Positions 1 through 13,448 of a DNA stretch of 64,000 nucleotides are shown here, one piece after another (position 1 is the first letter of the stretch; each line of letters begins with the position of its first letter). The DNA lies in contig MCFH01000004.1 in assembly GCA_002104945.1 (NCBI GenBank), positions 968,001-1,032,000 on the forward strand. Direction: 5' to 3'. The stretch comes from Piromyces finnis. Lineage: Eukaryota > Neocallimastigomycota > Neocallimastigomycetes > Neocallimastigales > Neocallimastigaceae. Below the pieces are notes generated by a model. It was not told where the DNA came from. It saw nothing but the letters and a program-made list of their open reading frames with translations, and searched no databases. Made by a program: the position numbers and the translations under genes.

Positions 1-140
1 TCAAAATTTTTGATTTTATAAGAATCATATATTCCTTTTAATATTTCACAATCTCTTGTTAATTTATTTGTTGCTCTAACAATGGCAATGCTGTGGTTAA
101 AACAAAAGAATAGAGCCAAGCTCCAAAATAAATGTTTCAT
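1..140 (-). CDS. Secreted protein, N-terminal part (runs off the left edge)
   Basis: On the minus strand an ATG at 140 opens a frame that stays open to position 1, giving 46 residues before the window ends. The first 23 or so residues are a clear signal peptide (MKHLFWSLALFFCFNHSIAI, then VRA). The mature start has a TRDCEILKGIYDSY stretch. An N-terminal Asp-Cys-x-Ile-Leu motif after a signal peptide recalls the N-cap of secreted leucine-rich-repeat proteins of gut fungi and amoebae, but no repeat is visible in the fragment. The A/T-only sequence upstream of 140 is consistent with a promoter region. The function of the complete protein cannot be told from this piece. Confidence 0.6.
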   Translation of the reverse strand, partial: MKHLFWSLALFFCFNHSIAIVRATNKLTRDCEILKGIYDSYKIKNF

Positions 141-3100
141 TATATAATTATTATTCATATTCCTTAATTTAATTTACTTTGTATTACTAAACAAAAATTA
201 TTATATTAATATATTTTTAAATATTATCAAAATTGATATTATTATTATTATTATTATTAAACGGTCCAAAAATAAATAATAATATTTTATACTATTCAAT
301 TCTTTAATTCAAGAATTAAATATAAAAAAAGAAAAATGTTTTGAAAAAAAAAAAAAATAAAAAACTTGGTAATTATAATTTTATTTTTTAAAAAAAAAAA
401 AAAAATGAAATTTTTAATCATGTGATTTTATTTTAAATTTAAAAGGATAATTTTTCCACCAACCTATTTCGTTTTTTAAAAAATAAAATATTTCATTTTT
501 CTAAAAAAAAGGAAAAGTCAATGATAACGCTATTGATAACTATTATTTCATCGAGAAAAAAATATCATCTAATAAAATATAAAATATATCTTATTTAAAA
601 GGAGAATAGAAAAAAAAGTTTTTTATACAAATAAAAATGTTTAAAATTTTAATTTTGATTGTTTTTATTTATAGTTCTTTTAGAAAAATCTATACAATTT
701 ATAAATGTAACTTTATACATGTTTATTTTTTTTGTAATAAATATTTTTATTTTTCTTATTTATCCTACAACATCAATAGATTAACTAAAAAGTTATTTAT
801 TTTAAAAAATGTATTGTTATTTTACAACCTTTTAATGTTATATATCCTTTTTTTTTTATACGATTAAGATAAGTAATTATATTTTATATTTTATTTAATT
901 TTACAAACTTTTTAAATTTAGAAAAAGAAAATAAAATTAAAAAAAAAAAAATGTTTTCAATATATCTTTGATCTATTATTATATACATTGTATCTATAAC
1001 ATTAGAAAAGTATATTAGATATCCCTAGACTACTAGTAATTATGTAGTTATTTAAATAAACAGTTGTATTTTTATATTGTATTTTTTTTTTATTTTCTAC
1101 TTTAAAAAAAATTTTATTATTTTAATAATAAATAAAAAAAAAAAAAAACTCTTTATTTGTTGATTATAATAAAAAAAATCTTAATGATAATGATAAATGA
1201 TATTGCTTTTAATATTACTTTTACATTAAAAGAATAATCTTAAATAAAATAATATTAGTTTATATAATAACAATAATAATAATAATTGATGAATAGAATG
1301 GCATATTTCTTTTTTTTTTTATCTATTTTTCTTTTTCCTTTTCTTTTTAATTTAATAATTGTAATTAGGAATGACTTTAAATTTGGAATAATATTTAAGT
1401 TTTAATTTAAAATAATTGTATAATGTACCGAATTATTAATAGTAATAGATAAAAAATATTTATCCTCTGTGAGATAAAATTATATATTAGAATAAAAATT
1501 AAATTTGAATCGTCGTCATTAGTATTTAATACCAAATTAAACTTATTAGGATAAAGTTTGAATTATTAATAGATTAATTAATTATCTTATTCTTAATTGA
1601 TATTAACCTAACTTTTTATACTAGTATTTTTTTTTTCTATTAAATTATTATTTAAAAACAACTTTTATTATAAACTATCTATGAAAGATATTAATTAACT
1701 ATAAATATGATATATTTAATTTATTTATTATATCAATTATAGAATTAATTCTATAATAAATAAATATACATTAATGTGAACTTTATTACTAAATTTAGTT
1801 TAAATAATAATAATAAAATAAAATACTCTCTTTTTTACAAATTAAATAATTCATACTATCATTTAAAATATTTAAAATGAATATAAAGTTTTAATTATTA
1901 ATATTAAATTTGTATTAATTATGAATATTAATTATGAAATTAATCAGTTATAAATTATAATTAATGGTACAAAATATCATTTTATTATTTTAAATTTATT
2001 CTTCATTATTTTGTAAAATAAATTTTCACATAAAAAAAAAAAAGGTAATAATAAGTAATATTTATTATTAATATTAATATTATTTTATTTTTAACTAATT
2101 AAGAGAATATAGAATGAATGATAATTAATGATTCATTCATTTAATATATTTTTATTTTTTTCATTTTAATTTTTTTTTTAAAAATTTCTTTCTTTTTTTT
2201 TTTTTTACAAAGAATTTATATAATTAAATTTTTAATTTTTATCCTCTTTAAAAAATAATAATAATAATACAATAGAAAAAAAAAAAACAATAAATAAAAA
2301 AAAAAGGTAAAATCTAAAAATTTATATATAAAAAATAAATCGTTTCAAATATTGTTAACTTGGAACAGCAGTTTAATAAATTCAATTACATAATGGAAAC
2401 AAACTAAAATACCATTGGAAATATTAAATAAGAAGTATTACACTCAGGAATATATACAAATTTTCAATATTAAATCAAAAAATATATATCCATAAAAATA
2501 TTTAATAATAGGAATTGAATAGATAGATAGAGATACAAACACATATATACGTATATAATATTGACAGATTGTTAATAATATTATCATAATTTTTATGTGT
2601 GATAGATCATTATAATACATTAGAATATTTAAAATTTAATATAAAATCAATACAATAATAACCATTATTAATAATTAATTATTATTTCCTTTTTTCAATA
2701 AAACGATTTTCTTTTATTTTATAATATATACTAAAAAGGTAAAAAATAAAAGGATATTTATGCATATATACTTTGTATGCAAAAAAAAAAAATCATCTTT
2801 ATATAAAATAATATCTATTAAAAAATAAAATATAATTTTAATAATAGAATTAATACATCAAAAAAAAGGCAATAAAATCAATAATATAATAATATAATAA
2901 CAATAATAACATTTCTTTAAAACTATAATTATATTAATTATTAAAAAAAAATAATAAGATAAAATTTACTATTAAAGTTAAATCATCCATAAAAGTAAAT
3001 AAAAAAAAAATAAAATAAAATAAATTAAAAAGGAAATCATTATAGAATTTCCTTATTTGGAATGAATAATAAATTAATATAATAAAATAGTAAAGTTTAA

Positions 3101-3778
3101 AAAAGAAAAAGTGACTTTTTAATAGTAATATAATATATTTTATAAAATATCTTTTTTTTTTTTACACATTACTTTTTGTATAAAGATATAAAAACAACAT
3201 TTAATATTTATATATTTAAAGATAGCGATTTTAAAAAATAATAATAAAAAAAAAAAAAGAATAAATGAGTTATTAAAAGTACATATAATTCTTTTTATTA
3301 GAAAAAAAAAGTCAAAAAAGAAATAATACATGAAATAAAGAGAATATTATATATAATTTATAAAAAAAAATCTTTTTATATATAAAATATTTTTACAATA
3401 ATGTAAAGGAAAAAATAAGATTAAATATTATATTAGATTATATTAGTAGTCATTATATGTTTTTAATAACGTATAATAAATATTAAAAGAAAAGTGTTTA
3501 TGATTTCAATAAAAAAAAAAAAAAAGCAATGATATGTATAGCATTATAAATATCTAATTATAATTAAAGTATACAAATAAAAAAGAATTATTATAAGTCT
3601 CTTATCATATATTTTTAATAATAATAATAGTAATAACAATTAATATTGTTGTCATTAGAAAATGTTATTTAATTATTCAAAATAATTTTATTTTATAGAA
3701 AAATTAAAGAATAACGAAATCAAATTATTAATATTATCTTTATTTTTTTTTTTTTTTAAAGAATAATTATAATCATCA
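141..3778. other. Long AT-rich intergenic region, no gene seen
   Basis: About 3.6 kb of A/T sequence lies between the divergent secreted-protein and CYRI genes. It holds homopolymer runs and short microsatellites such as the ATT tract near 240. Short open frames here (for example 637-867) encode only Phe/Ile/Tyr/Lys-rich strings expected from A/T sequence. No tRNA, conserved exon or transposon was recognised. Confidence 0.6.
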
Positions 3779-5322
3779 ATGGGTAATGCATTCTCCATTT
3801 TTGGTTCTGGTGATAGTATCCCAGATATACTATTAGACTTAGATTGTAAGCATTAATATTATAATAAAAAATATATACTACCAATATCTTTTTATTATTA
3901 TCATTTTTCATATATGAATAAATAATCAGAATGATAATAAAATTGGTATAATTAATTAATAAAATATAGGTACCAACACAAAACCTGAAGAAGTTGAAGT
4001 ATATAAATATGCAACAAAAATTTTGCAACCAACTGAAGCTGTTTTAAAGTCCTTGAAACAATATACAGGTTGTGGTGAATTAATTAGAAAGGCAATTTCA
4101 ACACCAAATAGACAAAATGAAGAAGAAGCTTGGAATGCTTTATGTCCATCAGTATCCAAACTTAAGGATTATTATGAATTTGCTCAAAAAATAGCAGAAG
4201 CATTTCCACAACTTTTGAAAAAATTATGTACTGGTAATGTTGAAAATAATCTTAGAAATTTCCAAACTGTATTAAAATGTTTTGGTGATATTTTACATTT
4301 TGTTTCACAATGGGATGATTTAAAGGTATAAATAAAACGATTATTAATAGTATTTTATTGAATAGATTAATGTATTTTATAGAATAATTGGTATTCATTA
4401 ATATAATCTTTTTATTTAAAACTAATATAGATGACTAATCCAGCTATTCAAAATGATTTCTCATATTATAGAAGAACATTATCAAGAAATAAAGGAGTAT
4501 ATATCATAAATATATATATATATAAAATATTATTGAAATATAAATTATGTGTTAGTATACAGAGAAAACTAATATATTTTAATTAAATAAATAAAAGACT
4601 CAAAGTGATAAAATTCCAGTTCAAGATGAATTAGCTAATAAAATGTCATTATTCTACGCCTATTCTACTCCAATGTTAAAAATTATTACAGATGCTACTT
4701 TAGAATGCATTAATAATGTATGTAATGATATATATGAATATGAGAAATATTACTGTGACTCTACAACAATAAATCATTTAAATTATTAAATTATTAATGA
4801 TTATATTATGATTTTATTTTTTTTATTTATTTTTAATTATCAAAATATATAAAACAAAACAAAACAAATAGGATCCTGACATTAGTCTTTCTCAAGTTAC
4901 TCAATGTTTATCTATGTTATCTTACTCACACTATAATTCTATCGTTAAAAATCGGTAATATATCAGTTCAATAATAATATAATAATAATAGTAATATAAA
5001 CATTATTCTTTCATAATTTTATTATTATTATTATTAATAAATATATATATTTTTTTTTTTCTTTTTTTAAAGTATTGCAAATCCACAGTTAAAACCTTAC
5101 TGTTTAAGAGTAATGACTATTTGCATTATTCTTTATGACCATATAGAACCAAACGGTGTCTTTATTAAAGCTTCAAAAGTTAATATTAAAGGATATATCA
5201 AGATTATACAAAACAATGGTGGTACTGATACTGAACCATTATTAAACGCATTAAGATATACCTCAAAACATTTGAATGATGAAACTACACCAAAAAATAT
5301 TAAGGCTATTTTAACTTCTTAA
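3779..5322 (+). CDS. CYRI/FAM49 family Rac1-interacting protein
   Basis: Homologue of CYRI (FAM49, CYFIP-related Rac1 interactor), which binds active Rac1 and restrains the Scar/WAVE complex that drives Arp2/3 actin branching. Six exons: 3779-3845, 3970-4325, 4431-4496, 4598-4717, 4872-4954 and 5073-5322, giving 313 residues against about 323 in animals. The start MGN matches the family and makes N-myristoylation possible. The conserved core NPAIQNDFSYYRRTLSR begins near residue 144; Arg155 and Arg156 correspond to the Rac1-binding arginine pair known in mammalian CYRI-B. The C-terminus LLNALRYTSKHLNDETT is nearly family-perfect. Every exon junction restores the CYRI reading frame. The role is inferred from the family; no WAVE subunit is in this window. 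Confidence 0.93.
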
Positions 5323-8300
5323 AAATTCACTAAAAATGTTCACCTTTGTATGCCATAAAAAAAATCAAAACAAAACAAAAATTACAAAAAAAAATATTAT
5401 ATTAGAAATTAAACTATATAATTTAATATTTTTATTTTTTATATAAAAAAAGTTGGAAAAAAAAAAAAAAGAAAATTAAAAAATATATATAAAACTATTT
5501 ATAAAAGATATCCCATAAGTATCTTTTTTTTTTCTTTTCTTTTATTTCTTTCTTTCTTTCTTTATTACTTGTTTCTTCACTACAATAAATTTTATCGAGC
5601 TTTTTTAAATTTTAATTTTACAACTATTAAAATATTATTTTAATACAATATTATTATCTATGGATTTATGATTCTTTTATTTTTTTTAAATAAAAATAAC
5701 CATAATTTATTTAATAATCAAACAACAACATTATCATTATCATGGAAAAAAATTATATATATATGCATTAAAGTTTTTTTTTTTTGAAGCAAAAAAGAAA
5801 AAAAGAATAGTTTTCTTTTTGGTAGGAAGTAACTACCTAGTTGAATAATTTCATAGGAGAAGTTTGTTTATGAATTAATTGATTAAAGATAAAGTATTAG
5901 AAAATATTTTAAAGCCTTTTTTAAGAGAATGTATGTATTACCTACTTTGAAATAAAGTGAAAATTGATTTTTTTATAATCTTTTCATGTTTACTCTCTTC
6001 TTAGTCTAAAAAAAAAAAATAATAAACTTTTCATAATGAAAATATTTAAAGTACATTATTTAAATGTAATATTACCAATAAATTCTGGTATTTTTATTTT
6101 TTTTTGTGGTAGAATTGTGGTATGGATTTTTCATTCTATTCTATAATAAATTATTTATGATGAATAATTTTATAAACTAAAAATGTATCCAAATTATTTT
6201 TTAATTTATATTAAAAACATTCATATATTATTATATATGATGCAATCGATTGAAAAATTAATTAATAATTTAAATAATAAAAATAATAATTAAAATTATA
6301 CAACCATTTTATTTGTACTAAGAATAAATAAATTAAAAGAACATTTTTATTTCTTTTAACATGTGATAAAAATAATAATAAAAAAAGGCACAATATATTT
6401 ACTTTTAATAATACTTTTGAATAATAATTATTAAATAATATTAAATTCGTGGCTTTAATAAATATGTACAATAGTTTTAATAATTTTTCATTCTTATGTT
6501 GTTTCCATTTTAGAACTATAAAAAAAATAAGCAAAATTTTTTTAATCCTAATAAATCTTTGCTTTTTTTTTTTTTTTTTTTTTTAAAAACTAACATAATA
6601 AAAAGGAAGGAATAGAAAGAAAGAAGGAATGAATGTTTCATTCATAAAGTGTTAATTCAATAGTATAAGGATTAGGATGATAGTAAAAAAAAAAAAAATG
6701 AAAATCGATGGAATAATCATTAATGAATTAAATTCCATAATAATATATAATATTAATTAAATTCAATAGGATTTTAAATATATTAGATTATACTTTGTAT
6801 TTAATATCAATTTAGTAATTAAAAATTTTAATTTATAATTAAATTGACATCATTTATTTTATTTATAAACACAGAAAAAAAAAATTTTTTTTTTTTAAAG
6901 TTTATATTTCTTTAAAACTTACAAGGTAAAAAATAAAAAAAAAAAAAGTAAATGGCCACAAATAAAAGAAACGAATGAAACATTGAAATTGAATAATAAA
7001 AAATATAAAAAAATATTAAAAAAACGAAAGAAAAGTAAAAAAAAAAGTTTTGTTTAAAAATAAAAAAAAATTAAATTTTAATTAAAATTTTATTCAATTA
7101 TTTAAGAAAGAAAGAATAAAAAGAAAAAACACACAATCAGTAGTGCGACTACTATTCTTTTTTTTATTTATTTATTTAAAAAAGTATTTAATAAATAATT
7201 ATTAAAAGTTAATAGATATCAAATAGAAAATAGAAAAAAAAATTGTAATATACCTTTTTAACTATAAACTCAATAATAAAGTAATAATATAAAGGAAAGA
7301 GTAACTAACAAATTACAAGAAAAATTATACTATCTAATTATATAATTCTATATATTATATTGTTTTGCAATAAAAAAAATAAAATAATATAGATATAATA
7401 GGATAAGTAAGCAATAAAATAAAATAAATAAGAATTTTTTTGAAAAAAAAAAAAAAATTGTTAGATTATCATTTATTTAAAATACATATTTATAACATAT
7501 TTTTAATTCAAAAATAATTTTTATTTTAATGAATATAAAGTTAACTTAACAAAATATACATTTTCAAATTTAAACAAAGAAAAGTTTACAAAGGTTTTTA
7601 TATTAAAGAAACCAAGCTCTCTATAAAATAATAAGAATAATAAAAAAAATTTTTTTTTATAATTTAATAGAAAAAGAAAAGAAAAAAAAAATAATCTGCT
7701 TTTCTTTTTTTTCATATATATATATATATTCACATACGCACACACATATATACATACTTTCCCAAGTTATTTTAATATTAAATTCAAAGCAATTTAAAAA
7801 AAAAAGTAAAGAAAAGATTTTAAGAAGGAATTTAAAAATTTTCAAAATCTTTCCCCAATAACTGAAGATTTTTATTTTTATATAAAATATAATAAAAAAA
7901 ATTAATAAATATTTTTCTTTTAAAAAAGTTAATAAATATTTTTTTTTTTATAAAAGTATTCAATTGAAATTTAATTTTTTTATTTTTTAATATTAAATTA
8001 AAATTCATCAATAATATTATTTTCTTATAATATTATTGGAATCTATCATAGTATTAGTATTACATATATATTTGTTATATACTTTAATATTAACAAATTA
8101 TTAAATCTTATCAAATAATATTATTGATATAATTTTACATTTTATCATAATAATATTAAAAATAATTGTTATTATCAGCTATCTAGCTATCCCTTTCCTG
8201 TAAATTTAATAAATATATAATTGAAATAATAAGAATATTATTTATTTCAATACCCTTAATTTCAACCAAAAAAAAAAAAAAAAAACGAAAATTTAGCAAT

Positions 8301-8717
8301 TTATACATATACAAAATATTGTATCCCTCTACAACAAGAAACTATAATTACTCTCTCACCCCACTTTTTTTTTTTTTTTTCATATTCCAGAATTAAAATT
8401 TAGTATAATCAAATTTTAATAGTGAAAATTATTAAATTTTGATTATAAATCCAAAAAAAAAATACTTGTAGTTACATATATAACAAAAAAGCAAGCAAAA
8501 TTAAAATTATATATTAAAATATTGTAATTATTTATTAATATATATAATATATATAATAATAAAGAAATCGATATTCTAAAAAGTATATCAAAATACAATA
8601 CACATAAATAAAAGAAAACAACAAAAACAAACAAACGAAAAAAAAAAAAAAGAAATAGTAAAAAACAATAATAAACATACAAATAAATTAATTATAAAAA
8701 ATTTATGAATTTATAAA
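5323..8717. other. AT-rich intergenic region, no gene seen
   Basis: About 3.4 kb separates CYRI and the Nem1-like gene. It contains A/T runs, a TTTC microsatellite near 5541-5562 and a TA run near 7722, and no frame with recognisable protein sequence. The promoter of the downstream phosphatase presumably lies in the last few hundred bases, but no specific element can be named. Confidence 0.6.
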
Positions 8718-10024
8718 ATGAATCAATGTAATAGAAAATCCATAATGTTTATTGTCTATTTTATATATATTCATATGAAAAAACTTTTGTTTTTTTTATT
8801 AAATTTAAAGAGTACAACTCTTACCATAAAAACTACATCTCAAAAATCAAAAGTAATTAAAAGAAAATCGGTAATAACAAAATCTATTAATTCCTCCTCT
8901 TCCTCCTCCTCTGTAGAATCTAATGATGAGGAAAGTGATGTAAAGTCATATTCAAATTCTGAAATAAAAACTGAAAATATATCTATTAAAAATAACTCAA
9001 CCTCTGTAAATAAAAATATAAAAAAGTTAAAAGAGAATACATTAACAGATACCAGTGTAAATAGTAATAAAAATACAATAGAAAGTAAAGATACCAATGT
9101 TTTAAATGAAACTATTTCTTCAAGCGAAAATAGTTCATTAAAAGATAAATCTAAAAAGTCTACAATAGAAGATAAAAAATCTGAAATTAATTCAACAAGT
9201 ACAGCATATAGCGAATCAAAACAAATATGTAGGGTAAAACGTTCACCTTCTATTGCTGTTCGTAGAAAAAGAAAAGAAAAGAAAGTTTTGGTTTTAGATT
9301 TAGATGAAACACTTATACATTCCACTTCTCGTGGTTCAAGAAAACATGATTATATGATAGAAGTTTTACTTGATAAACATATTTGCCTCTACTACGTTTA
9401 TAAAAGGCCATATGTTGATAGTTTCTTAAAAAAAGTTAGTGAATGGTATAAAGTTGTTGTTTTTACTGCTTCATTAAAAGAATATGCTGATCCTGTTATA
9501 GATTATTTAGACCCTGAAAAAAAAATATTTTCTAAACGTTATTTCAGAGAGGTGAGTTTACCATAGTCAATTTATATATACATATACTCTTTTTTTTGTT
9601 TTCCCTTTTCATTAAATTTTCAAATAGAAAGTATTAATTGTACATTAACTCTAAAAAAATAAAAATAAAAAAAAATTTTTTTTTTTATCATATATAGTCA
9701 TGCCAATTCAGGAATGGTATTTATATGAAAGATTTACAAATTATAGAAAAAGATTTATCAAAAATTTGCCTTGTGGATAATTCATCATTTTCTTATGAAA
9801 TAAATAAAGGTAATATAAAATTATATATATAGTTATTTAAAATTTTATTTAGAAAGTTTTTTATTAATATATATAAATTTATTCAATTTTAAAAAGAAAA
9901 TGGAATTCCAATCGAAACTTGGATCAATGATCCAAAAGACAGAGAATTATTGAATCTATTACCATTTTTGGATTCACTAAGATTTGTTGAAGATGTTAGG
10001 TCTATATTATCTCTTCGTTTATAG
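8718..10024 (+). CDS. Nem1/CTDNEP1 (Dullard) family membrane protein phosphatase
   Basis: HAD-superfamily phosphatase of the Nem1/Dullard type. In yeast and animals, Nem1/CTDNEP1 with Spo7/CNEP1R1 dephosphorylates the lipin phosphatidate phosphatase at the nuclear envelope/ER and so controls membrane lipid synthesis. Three exons, 8718-9551, 9698-9809 and 9897-10024, give 357 residues. The catalytic motif DLDET lies at residues 194-198 (nucleophile Asp194, general acid Asp196). It is followed by the Nem1 signatures [29 protein letters not shown] and [10 protein letters not shown]. The end, [14 protein letters not shown] to [11 protein letters not shown], is diagnostic for this subfamily rather than for Fcp1 or small CTD phosphatases. 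Residues 10-31 form a hydrophobic N-terminal anchor, followed by a Ser/Asn/Lys-rich linker of about 150 residues. Translation could alternatively begin at the internal Met20. Confidence 0.93.
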
Positions 10025-10145
10025 TTTTACAAATGAAAACTAGATAAATTATTATTTAGATTTGGATTTTATTGATAATATCTTTTTTTTTTTTTTTTTA
10101 AAAAAAAAAATATAATTAATTAATATTATGATTTTTATATTTTAC

Positions 10146-10176
<31 letters not shown>

Positions 10177-10181
10177 TATAC

Positions 10182-10232
<51 letters not shown>

Positions 10233-10706
10233 TTAGCATACAAATAGATATTTATAGATAATTATGATATAAGCATGTACGTAATTTTAAGAATATATAT
10301 TGGGAAAATTTTTGAAAATTATTATCATTTATGTTAAGAAATGAATTAGTTATTTTTTGTATATTTTTTTTTTTCTATAAAAAATAATAATAATAGAATA
10401 TCAATAAAATAAAGAAATAAAGAAAAAAGAAAAAACCCAAATACACTTGCATATAGTGTAGGCAATATATAATTTATAAAATTGTGGTATTTTGAAGTAT
10501 TTATTAATAAATAAACTATAGATGTATTTTCTATTAAATATATATGTATATATATTACTCTTTGAAATTCTTTTGAATTATTATAAAGAAATAATATAGG
10601 TGCATCAAGTAAAAAGTGAAATATAGAAAGGATTAAAAACAAGCAAACAAGCAAATAAACAAACAAAAAAAAAAATTGATTTAATAAAGATAGAATTAAA
10701 TATTTG
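10025..10706. other. Convergent 3' intergenic region
   Basis: This 0.7-kb spacer lies between the 3' ends of the Nem1-like gene (plus) and the unrecognised minus-strand gene. It holds poly(A/T), a TA run near 10160, an AAT microsatellite and A/T sequence. No gene is seen. Confidence 0.6.
10182..10232. repeat. AAT trinucleotide microsatellite
   Basis: About 17 uninterrupted AAT units lie in the spacer downstream of the Nem1-like gene, immediately after a TA dinucleotide run. Confidence 0.9.
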
Positions 10707-12483
10707 TTAAACGTTAAATATTAAAAATAAATCATTATAGATAATAATTGATTTTTTAAGAGTTTTCGATAGTGGTAAGGGTTGATGTAAGATAGTTTTA
10801 GGTTCTTTAATAACAAGTAGAGTCCCATTTTGAACGTTTTTATTACAAAGTGTAACAATATTATCATTCTTATCAAAGGTATGTATTGAATTTGATGCGT
10901 CTTGGGCATGGTGATTTTTTTCTTTTAAATCTTTTAATAATTTTATGATTTTTTCATTTTCAATATTATTTTGCGATGGCCAGGAACGATTGAAGTTTGT
11001 GAGAACTATAATTTCTAATGAACTTTTACCTCCTTCCTTTCGATATAAATTTGAAAAATTTTCTTGAAATGAAGCCACCAAGCGACACTTCATTTCAATA
11101 TTAGAATTTAGTGTGAATACTTGTTTTATCTCCACAATTACAGTATTTTTAAACATATCATTGATAGATTCTATAAAATTGGAATAATATTTTTTTTTTA
11201 TATATTATATATAAATATATAGATTTTATTATTTATTTATGGTTAATATTGTATTTTATTTATTAGTTTAAAAAAAAAATATTTTTTTTAATATTTATTA
11301 GTACTTGATTTTTGAATGGAATGGAGCCATATATGAAAATTTGACCTTTTCTTTGCTATTATATTTACTAATCTTTCAGAATATCCATTTCTTTTTTTTT
11401 TTTTTTTTTTTAATTTTTTATTAAATTTTTGGTGAAACGTTTTAATTAAATATGTTATTTAAGTATTATTATTCATGAATTAATGAATTAGTTAATGTAT
11501 TTTAAATATGTATATTAAAAATGGAAAAACTATTAAATCTTGAAATTGTTTTGTACTTACTTTACAAATTTCAAATTTTGTTGAGCATATGAACTTAAAA
11601 GATTCTTTGAATTCCAATCTTTATTCGGTGAAGTCAACTGACTAAACTCTATTTTTTCATAGGAATTGATAAAGTTAGAATATTGATTTTGAAATGTATT
11701 TATATTACTGGCATGTACTTGTTTTGTCTCTTTAAGATTTTCATTTATTTTTTCAAAAGTTTTAGATAAATTAACAAATTTATTTGTAGTTTTCTGCTGA
11801 TTCACATTTCCAATGTTAATTACATTCTTTTTTTTTATTTGGTTTTGAATTATATTATTTGTTGGTGAATTCTATTATTATATTATTAAAAATTGTCAAT
11901 AATTTTTTTTTTTTTTTTTTTGGAAGGGTTTAATAAATAAATAAATAATTTATATTACCTTATAATTTGATAATATTATATTTTTATTATTATAACTATT
12001 AAAATATATAAATTTTATTTAAAAAATATTAGATGTTTATAGGTATAGGTATTGCAAAATTATTATATAAAACATTTTTTTTTTTTATTACTTTTCATTT
12101 GGGGAAATATCTATTTTTATTCTTTTATTTATATCGCTATTGTTACTTGTTAGTGAAATTCTTTTTTTATTTTTAGATTTTGTTAAACTTGGTGATATTT
12201 GTTGGGGTGGTGTTGCGTATTTTTGAATAAATTTATCATAAGTTTTATTAAGATCGATGTTATTAGGACTTTGATTATCATTAAAATTTGTAACTTTTTT
12301 AGGTTTCAATGGTGTTTTAAGATTTGGACTTTTAAAAGATACTGTCGATATTTTATTTTCTGAACTTTTATTCACTTTCAAAGCAGTTTCATTTGTGGTT
12401 GTATTCCTTGTAGAATTTATATTCATTCCTGAATTTATATTGCTGTAAAAAGTAGTATTTTTTTCATTATTAAATTTTGACAT
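10707..12483 (-). CDS. Unrecognised protein, Asn/Ser/Lys-rich N-terminus with ordered C-terminal half
   Basis: I do not recognise the family. A five-exon model on the minus strand (12483-12092, 11995-11959, 11871-11561, 11390-11305 and 11170-10707) gives 429 residues, with all junction phases consistent. The first 160 or so residues are disordered, Asn/Ser/Thr-rich, with basic clusters (KSKNKKR and NKRIKIDIS) that could be nuclear-localisation signals. Residues from about 160 to 230 look helical. A segment SERLVNIIAKKRSNFHIWLH, carried partly on the 86-nt exon 4, looks like a conserved amphipathic helix. The C-terminal part alternates strands (TVIVEIKQVFTL, EMKCRLVASF, SLEIIVLTNF, GTLLVIKEPKTIL), compatible with a beta-rich fold such as an OB domain; this is a guess. 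The gene is divergent from RBM25, with about 1 kb between the starts. A nuclear role is only suggested by composition. Confidence 0.7.
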
Positions 12484-13448
12484 TATTAAATATGTAAATG
12501 TGTATATTATATATTATACACTAATTTTATTTTATTTTATTTATTTATTATATGGTTTTTTTTTAATTTATTAAAAATAAAAACATAAAACTTATTTATA
12601 TTTTATTTATTTCTTTCTTTTTTTTTTAATCATATCAAAATTTTTCATTTAAAAAAAAAAAAATGCATTTTAAAATTTAAAATTTTAAAATAAAGAAAAG
12701 GAAAAAGGTTGATAATAAAATTAGTTTAATTAAACTTTTTTTTTTTTTTTTTTTTTTTTGAATTTTTTATTAGAAATCAAATTAAAAAAAAAAAATTTTT
12801 TCAAAAATCAAAATTTATGTTAAAAATTTTTTTTCTTAAAAAATATTATTGATCCTTAAAATTTAAAATCGTTGTAATAAAATGTAAAGTCAATGTTTTA
12901 ATATATACGTCAATGGTCCAACTTTGTATTTTCACAATAGATAATAGAATTTTAAATAAATTAAGATTGTTTTTTTTTTTAACTTTGAATTAATCTTTTA
13001 AAGGATTTTAATTCTTTACAAATTTCAATGTGTTTTTTTTTTTTTAAAAAAAAAAAATAATAATAATTAAAATGTTGTTATATTCAAAAACAAACCTTTT
13101 TTTTTTTTAAAAAAAAATAAATAAATAAATAAATTTTTAAATAAATAAATAAATAATGAATAGGACAGTTCAAATATAATATAAATAAAATGCCATTCTA
13201 TATAATAAAACATGGTGTATAAGAAATAAATATTATATAAATATATATATTTAAAATGAATTAAAAATGAAATTTTAAAACATCTATTATCAATATTTAA
13301 TATAAAACAAATTTTCAGTTAAAAAATAAATGTATGTATACTTTAATTATGTTTTCTAAATACTAATTTTAAATATATATTTCTTTTAATAATATAGTTT
13401 ATTGTTTATTTAAAAAATATTATATATTTAAAATAAGAAAAATCAAAA
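12484..13448. other. Divergent promoter region between the unrecognised gene and RBM25
   Basis: About 1 kb of A/T sequence separates two outward-facing genes, so both promoters should lie here. It holds several poly(A)/poly(T) runs, including a 21-T run near 12739, and an AAAT repeat near 13118-13155. No specific factor site can be named. Confidence 0.5.

Noticed and set aside
637-867. 76-residue Phe/Tyr/Ile-rich frame
   Set aside because: Composition equals that of surrounding A/T sequence and no motif is present.
8840-9325. 161-residue antisense frame across the Nem1-like gene
   Set aside because: It is the shadow of the Ser/Lys-rich linker of the real plus-strand gene.
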